Source of the DNA: Streptomyces sp. A 4/2
GTDB lineage: Bacteria > Actinomycetota > Actinomycetes > Streptomycetales > Streptomycetaceae
NCBI RefSeq assembly: GCF_940670765.1
Contig: NZ_CALNVW010000037.1
Span: 124,001-188,000 of the forward strand
Length of the DNA stretch: 64,000 nt
Reading direction: 5' to 3'
Shown here: positions 60,020 through 64,000 of the stretch, in pieces
How positions within the stretch are numbered: position 1 is the stretch's first letter
How the letters are laid out: each line of letters opens with the position of its first letter
Notes under the pieces: model-generated
The model's input: only the letters and a program-made list of their open reading frames with translations
Databases searched by the model: none
What the model was told of the DNA's origin: nothing
Program-made: the position numbers and the translations under genes

Positions 60020-60925
60020 TCAGCCCCTCGTGACGCTGCCGGACGCCGCCCCGATCGCCTCGTCGATCCCCGGGAACGCGAATGTGAACCCCGACTCCAA
60101 CAGCTGCCTCGGCAGCACCCGTTGGCTCGCCAGTACATCTCCCGCGAACTCGCCGAGCACGATCCGCAGGGCCGGTGCGGGCGCCGTGAACAGGGTGGGG
60201 CGGTGCAGTACGCGGCCCATCGCCTCGGTCACCGCCCGGTTGGTCACCGGAGCGGGACCCGTCAGGTTCACCGGACCCGCCAGCGTCCCGGTGTCCAGGA
60301 TGTGGCGGAGCGCCGCGACCTCGTCGTGCAGCGCGATGAAACTCCAGTACTGGTTTCCGTCGCCCATCCGGCCCCCCAGGCCCGCCCTGAACAGCGGGAA
60401 GAGCTTGCCCCAGGCTCCGCCCTCCTTGGCCACCACCAGCCCCGTACGGGCGAACACCGTACGGATGCCCGCCTCTTCGGCGGGGCGGGCGGCCTCCTCC
60501 CACTCGACGCAGAGGTCGGCCAGGAACCCGTCGCCGGGAGGCGCGCTCTCGTCGATCGCGCGGTCGCCCGTGTCCCCGTAGTAGCCCACCGCGCTGCCGC
60601 ACAGCAGCACCCGCGGGGGGACGTCCAGCGAGGCGACGGCCTCCGCGAGTGCCGCGTTGCCCAGGATCCGGCTGTCCCTGAGCGTCTTCTTGTAGGCATC
60701 CGTCCAGCGGTGGTCGCCCACCCCGGCCCCGGCCAGATTGACCACCGCGTCGCATCCGGCGAGGCCCGCGGTGTTCACGTAGCTCCGTTCGGGATCCCAC
60801 TCCACCTCGTCCGCCGCGCGGGCGATGCGGCGGACCAGCCGGACCACCTCGTGCCCGTCGGCGCGCAGGGAGCGGTCCAGCGCCTTACCGATAAGTCCTG
60901 ATGCTCCGGCGATCGCGATACGCAT
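60020..60925 (-). CDS. TIGR01777-family epimerase
   Basis: The 301-residue protein has an extended-SDR fold (IAIAGASGLIGKALDRSLRA), VNLAGAGVGDHRW, and the family-specific LLCGSAVGYYGDTGDR with the active-site Ser and Tyr. A C-terminal DUF1731 segment follows (SQRVLPRQLLESGFTFAFPG). It is annotated as a sugar-nucleotide epimerase homologue with unknown substrate. It stands near lipA-lipB in many streptomycetes. Confidence 0.93.
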   Translation of the reverse strand: MRIAIAGASGLIGKALDRSLRADGHEVVRLVRRIARAADEVEWDPERSYVNTAGLAGCDAVVNLAGAGVGDHRWTDAYKKTLRDSRILGNAALAEAVASLDVPPRVLLCGSAVGYYGDTGDRAIDESAPPGDGFLADLCVEWEEAARPAEEAGIRTVFARTGLVVAKEGGAWGKLFPLFRAGLGGRMGDGNQYWSFIALHDEVAALRHILDTGTLAGPVNLTGPAPVTNRAVTEAMGRVLHRPTLFTAPAPALRIVLGEFAGDVLASQRVLPRQLLESGFTFAFPGIDEAIGAASGSVTRG

Positions 60926-61039
60926 GGCCTCATCCTCACCCATCGGGGCCGCGTGCGGGCGCCGGGACCCGGGGGAGTCAGGCTCCGGGAACGGTGGATC
61001 CCGGGCGGCGGTGAACGGCCCCGTGGCAGAGTGGCGCGC

Positions 61040-61537
61040 ATGTCCGATGCGTACATACGCGGTGCCGAACCCGCCGACGACGAAGCCCTCGGCGCTCTCG
61101 ACCGCGCGACCTGGTCGACCCTGCACGCCGTGGCGCCCCGGCCCCAGCCGCCGTACCCGCCCTTCTTCGACGAACGCCACGCACCCGAGGACCACCTCGT
61201 CGCCGAGCTGGTGGGCGAGATCGTGGGCTACATCCGGCTCGGGCACCCCACGCCGCTCAGCTGCAACGCGCATGTGCGCCAGATCCAGGGCCTCGCCGTC
61301 GCGCGGGCGGCCCGCGGCCACGGGGTCGGCAGGGCGCTGCTCAGGGGCGCGTGTACGGAGGCCGGCCGGCAGGGCGCGACCCGGATCACCCTGCGGGTGC
61401 TGGGCCACAACACCCCGGCCCGCGCGCTCTACGCGGCGGAGGGCTTCGAGGTGGAGGGGGTGCTGCCGGGCGAGTTCTACCTGGCGGGCCGCTACGTCGA
61501 CGACGTACTGATGGGACGCAGCCTCACTCAGCGGTGA
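61040..61537 (+). CDS. GNAT-family N-acetyltransferase
   Basis: The 165-residue protein shows IRGAEPADDEALGAL, IQGLAVARAARGHGVGRALL (the acetyl-CoA binding R/QxxGxG/A loop) and GHNTPARALYAAEGF, typical of RimI-type GNATs. The substrate is unknown. MSDAYIRG is the first codon set with the domain; the upstream frame lacks domain content. Confidence 0.88.
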   Translation: MSDAYIRGAEPADDEALGALDRATWSTLHAVAPRPQPPYPPFFDERHAPEDHLVAELVGEIVGYIRLGHPTPLSCNAHVRQIQGLAVARAARGHGVGRALLRGACTEAGRQGATRITLRVLGHNTPARALYAAEGFEVEGVLPGEFYLAGRYVDDVLMGRSLTQR

Positions 61538-61566
61538 GCCCCCCTGCGCCCTGCGCCGAAAGGCCC

Positions 61567-62085
61567 CTATGAGCCGAAGCGTTCCCAGAGCCGCGGGTAC
61601 CGCTGGGCGAGCGACTCGTCGTCGAAGTCGACAGGCGCGCCCTCCGGCTCGGTGGCCTGCGGCGGAATCCCCAGCTCGGGGGTCTCGGCCCCGGTGAGCT
61701 GTTCGTACGCCTCGTCGGCCGCGTACCCCAGATCCTCGCCGTCGCCGTCGATCTCCTCGTCGAAGTCGTCGAGCAGGTCGGCGAGCGCGTCGGGGTCGTG
61801 CAGCGCGCCCTCGAAGATCTCCCGGCCCTGGCCGATCAGCCAGCAGCGGAAGTAGTCGAAGGCGTCGTTGTCGGTCTCGCCGAGCAGGAGGGCCGCCGCG
61901 CCCCACAGGTCCCAGCGGTAGGCGCGGTTGTAGCGGGTCTCGAAGTACCGGGCGAACTCCAGCACCGACTCCGGGTCGAGCTGCAGCAATCTCTCGGTCA
62001 GCAGATCGGCATGGTCCTCGGGGTCGCCCTCGGCGGCCGCGCGGGTGCTGTCGATGATCTCCCAGAACTCCGTCTCGTCCCTCAC
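61567..62085 (-). CDS. DUF4240 domain protein
   Basis: The 172-residue acidic protein matches DUF4240: DETEFWEIIDSTRA at the N-terminus, FARYFETRYNRAYRWDLWGA and FDYFRCWLIGQGREIFEGAL, followed by a very acidic stretch (DDFDEEIDGDGEDLG). The function is unknown. The GTG start directly before DETEFWE was chosen because the domain starts there. Confidence 0.9.
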   Translation of the reverse strand: MRDETEFWEIIDSTRAAAEGDPEDHADLLTERLLQLDPESVLEFARYFETRYNRAYRWDLWGAAALLLGETDNDAFDYFRCWLIGQGREIFEGALHDPDALADLLDDFDEEIDGDGEDLGYAADEAYEQLTGAETPELGIPPQATEPEGAPVDFDDESLAQRYPRLWERFGS

Positions 62086-62249
62086 GCGTCCAGCATCGTC
62101 GGTGGCGCGTCCCGGCGCACGCGGAGCGCGAATGAGCGGCCCTCTTGTTACCAGGCGGTGTGACCGTCCGATGAAACGCGGTTGACGGGCCGGGCGATTC
62201 CGCGGAAATCCGGACGGAGGCTGTCGGGTATCAGTGCGACGGTGGCCGC

Positions 62250-63182
62250 ATGGAGACAGAGAAGCCGGAGAAGCCATTGACGGGACGAATCGCTCTGGTC
62301 GCGGGGGCCACCCGAGGAGCGGGCCGGGCCATCGCCGTACAGCTGGGGGCCGCGGGTGCCACGGTGTACGCGACCGGCCGCACCACGCGTACGCAGCAGA
62401 GCGAGATGGGCCGGGCGGAGACCATCGAGGAGACGGCCGAGCTGATCACCGGCGCGGGCGGCCGGGCGTTCGCCGTGCGGACCGACCATCTGGAGCCGGA
62501 CCAGGTACGTGCGCTGGTCGAACGGATCGACCGTGAACAGGGACGGCTGGACATCCTCGTCAACAACGTCTGGGGCGGCGACCATCTGACCGACTTCGGT
62601 ACGGAGACGAAGATGTGGGACATGGCGCTGGACCGCGGACTGCGGATGCTGGACCTCGGAGTGAAGAGCCACATCGTCACCAGCAGCCTCGCCCTTCCCC
62701 TGCTGGTGCGGGAGCCGGGCGGCCTGGTGGTCGAAGTGACGGACGGGACGGCCGAGTTCAACCGTGCGTACCGGGAGAACTTCTACTTCGACCTGGCCAA
62801 GAACGCGCCGATCAGGATGGCCTTCAACCTGTCGCACGAGCTGAAATCGGTGGGCGGCACGGCGGTCTGTGTCACCCCGGGCTTCCTGCGCTCGGAGGAG
62901 ATGCTCGACCACTTCGGTGTGACGGAGGAGACCTGGCGCGACGCGATCGCGCAGGATCCGCACTTCGCCATCGCGGAGTCCCCGGTGTTCGTGGGCCGGG
63001 CGGTCGCGGCGGTCGCCGCTGACGGGGAGCGGGCGCGGTGGAGCGGGCAGTCGCTGTCGAGTGGCGGGCTGGCGAAGGAGTACGGGTTCACCGACGCCGA
63101 CGGGAGCCGGCCGGACGCGTGGGCCTACATCACGGAGGTGGCGATCGGCGGTGCGGACCGGTCGGTGGAGGAGTACCGGTAG
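62250..63182 (+). CDS. SDR-family oxidoreductase with altered catalytic tyrosine position
   Basis: The 310-residue protein has the cofactor motif GATRGAGRAIAVQLGA and an NNVWGGD segment, typical of DHRS1-like SDRs. The usual YxxxK reads NFYFDLAK here: Phe stands four residues before Lys and the Tyr is one place earlier. The catalytic Ser region is HIVTSSLA. Activity may thus be altered or the Tyr shifted. The substrate is unknown. The ATG sits in a poor ribosome context, so the start is moderately sure. Confidence 0.87.
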   Translation: METEKPEKPLTGRIALVAGATRGAGRAIAVQLGAAGATVYATGRTTRTQQSEMGRAETIEETAELITGAGGRAFAVRTDHLEPDQVRALVERIDREQGRLDILVNNVWGGDHLTDFGTETKMWDMALDRGLRMLDLGVKSHIVTSSLALPLLVREPGGLVVEVTDGTAEFNRAYRENFYFDLAKNAPIRMAFNLSHELKSVGGTAVCVTPGFLRSEEMLDHFGVTEETWRDAIAQDPHFAIAESPVFVGRAVAAVAADGERARWSGQSLSSGGLAKEYGFTDADGSRPDAWAYITEVAIGGADRSVEEYR

Positions 63183-63240
63183 GTGCGGGTGCGGGTGCGG
63201 GTGCGGGTGCGGGTTGTGGGTTGTGGGTGCGGGTTGTGGG
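63182..63240. repeat. Hexanucleotide-like repeat tract
   Basis: GGTGCG/GGTTGT-type six-base units repeat through the tract just after the SDR stop: four or five GTGCGG copies, then variants with TTGTGG. It is a simple-sequence array with no gene. Confidence 0.85.
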
Positions 63241-63384
63241 GGTGCCGCGTCGGAGTTTCCCTTCCCCGCCCCTTCCCGAACCGGGGCTCTGCCCCGGACC
63301 CCGACAGGTGTCCTCAATCGCCGGACGGGCTTGAAATGCGGGCTCGGAGTGCGGGCTTGAAATGCGTCGGCTCGTCCGCGCAGT

Positions 63385-64000
63385 TCACCCGTACAGTTCC
63401 GCCGACCGTCCCGCCGCTTCTACGAACCGCTCGCGCAGCTCCGGTGGATCCAGGACCTCCACCTCGGGCCCGAGGGCGAGCAGTTGCCCGTACGCCACCT
63501 CCAGGGACTCCACCGGGAGCACCAGCGTCACCCGGCCCGCCGGGTCGGCCGGGGCGGCGGTGGTGAGTGCCTGGCGGGCCGCCGAGCGGTCCGCCACGTA
63601 CGGGAGCCTCGCCGCGCCCGATGGCGAGAGCCGCACCCGCACCTCGGCCCGGAGCAGCGACCGCGCGAACCCGGCGGCCCGCGCCTCCCAGAAGCCGGGC
63701 AGGTCGAAGTCCTCGTCGCGGACGAAGCGGTCGTCACCGTACGGCACCACCGCGGTGAAGCGGTCGATGCGGTAGACGCGGAACTCCGCGGAGTCCCCGG
63801 GAGGGCCGGGAGGCTCGGAGGTGCCGGAGTCTGCTGTGGATCCCGGACGGTCGGGGTTACCGGCGTTACCGGAGCCCCCGGCCGCGTGCGCGCAGACGTA
63901 CCAGACGCCCGCCTTCAGCACGAGCCCGTACGGTTCCAGCGTCCGCTGCACCTCCGAGCCGTCCCGGCGGCGGTAGCGCGCGGAGATCCGCCGGTCGGCC
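63385..64000 (-). CDS. WYL-domain transcriptional regulator, C-terminal part, cut by window edge
   Basis: The visible ~205 C-terminal residues hold a WYL domain (ISARYRRRDGSEVQRTLEPY, LVLKAGVWYVCAHAAG, EFRVYRIDRFTAVV) and a WCX-type C-terminus (VTLVLPVESLEVAYGQLLAL). A Gly/Pro/Ser-rich insert lies between WYVCAH and EFRVYR. The N-terminal HTH lies beyond the window. Such YafY-type regulators respond to small ligands or DNA ends; the target is unknown. Confidence 0.85.
   Translation of the reverse strand, partial: ADRRISARYRRRDGSEVQRTLEPYGLVLKAGVWYVCAHAAGGSGNAGNPDRPGSTADSGTSEPPGPPGDSAEFRVYRIDRFTAVVPYGDDRFVRDEDFDLPGFWEARAAGFARSLLRAEVRVRLSPSGAARLPYVADRSAARQALTTAAPADPAGRVTLVLPVESLEVAYGQLLALGPEVEVLDPPELRERFVEAAGRSAELYG

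Noticed and set aside
1..64000. tRNA, rRNA, insertion sequences, prophage or attachment sites
   Set aside because: I found no cloverleaf, transposase, integrase or flanking direct repeats that would support any of these.

Overview
The window is high-GC actinobacterial DNA, almost certainly from a Streptomyces. The codon bias, the many GTG starts and the gene order all point that way. As I remember it, the order glnA2 / glnE / mal operon / glnII / glnA / lipA / lipB follows a core segment of the S. coelicolor chromosome. Coding density is high, genes lie on both strands, and I see no rRNA, tRNA, CRISPR array or insertion sequence.

Layout. 1-6.3 kb: the start of a secreted S53 peptidase, a DUF305/DUF3105 pair, glnA2 (a GlnA-like gamma-glutamyl ligase), a secreted alpha-amylase and a small secreted DUF3472-like protein. 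6.5-10.6 kb: glnE and a PAP2 membrane phosphatase. 10.7-19.7 kb: a maltose/maltodextrin locus. The ABC transporter genes malEFG sit between two inverted copies of a GH13 alpha-glucosidase plus LacI-regulator pair, with CTTGCAG-type operators in the divergent promoter. An apparently orphan copy of the operator lies at 20.0 kb. 20-33.8 kb: accessory genes, namely a GNAT, a CHMI-like isomerase, a TetR regulator, a frameshifted DUF3626 gene, a GH92 mannosidase, a PDR-type reductase with a di-iron-like hydrolase, a sigma-like/membrane fusion protein and a GH89 alpha-N-acetylglucosaminidase.

34.0-35.4 kb is the most remarkable locus. An AT-rich patch encodes a 26-residue precursor peptide ending in AWYIWY, followed by a short cytochrome P450. 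AWYIWY is the sequence of tryptorubin A, so this looks like an atropopeptide RiPP cluster made of only a precursor and a P450. A TrmB-type regulator and a complete S53 peptidase follow.

37.8-54.4 kb: a two-component system with an MMPL exporter, a stand-alone winged-helix protein, glnII and glnA (both preceded by GlnR-like boxes), an oxidoreductase, an ArsC-like protein, a PrmC-like methyltransferase, an FhuF-like protein, an Fpg/Nei glycosylase, a patch of gene remnants, and RDD and DUF4191 membrane proteins. 54.8-64 kb: lipA and lipB, a large regulator, an FAD oxidoreductase, a TIGR01777 epimerase, a GNAT, a DUF4240 protein, an unusual SDR and the end of a WYL regulator.

Three themes link the genes. 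Nitrogen: glnA, glnII and glnA2, with GlnE as the GS adenylyltransferase; GlnA keeps the modifiable tyrosine and GlnA2 does not. Polysaccharide use: amylase, Mal transporter, two alpha-glucosidases, GH92 and GH89. Specialised metabolism: the tryptorubin-type locus. Many convergent gene pairs end in long, almost perfect hairpins that probably terminate from both sides.
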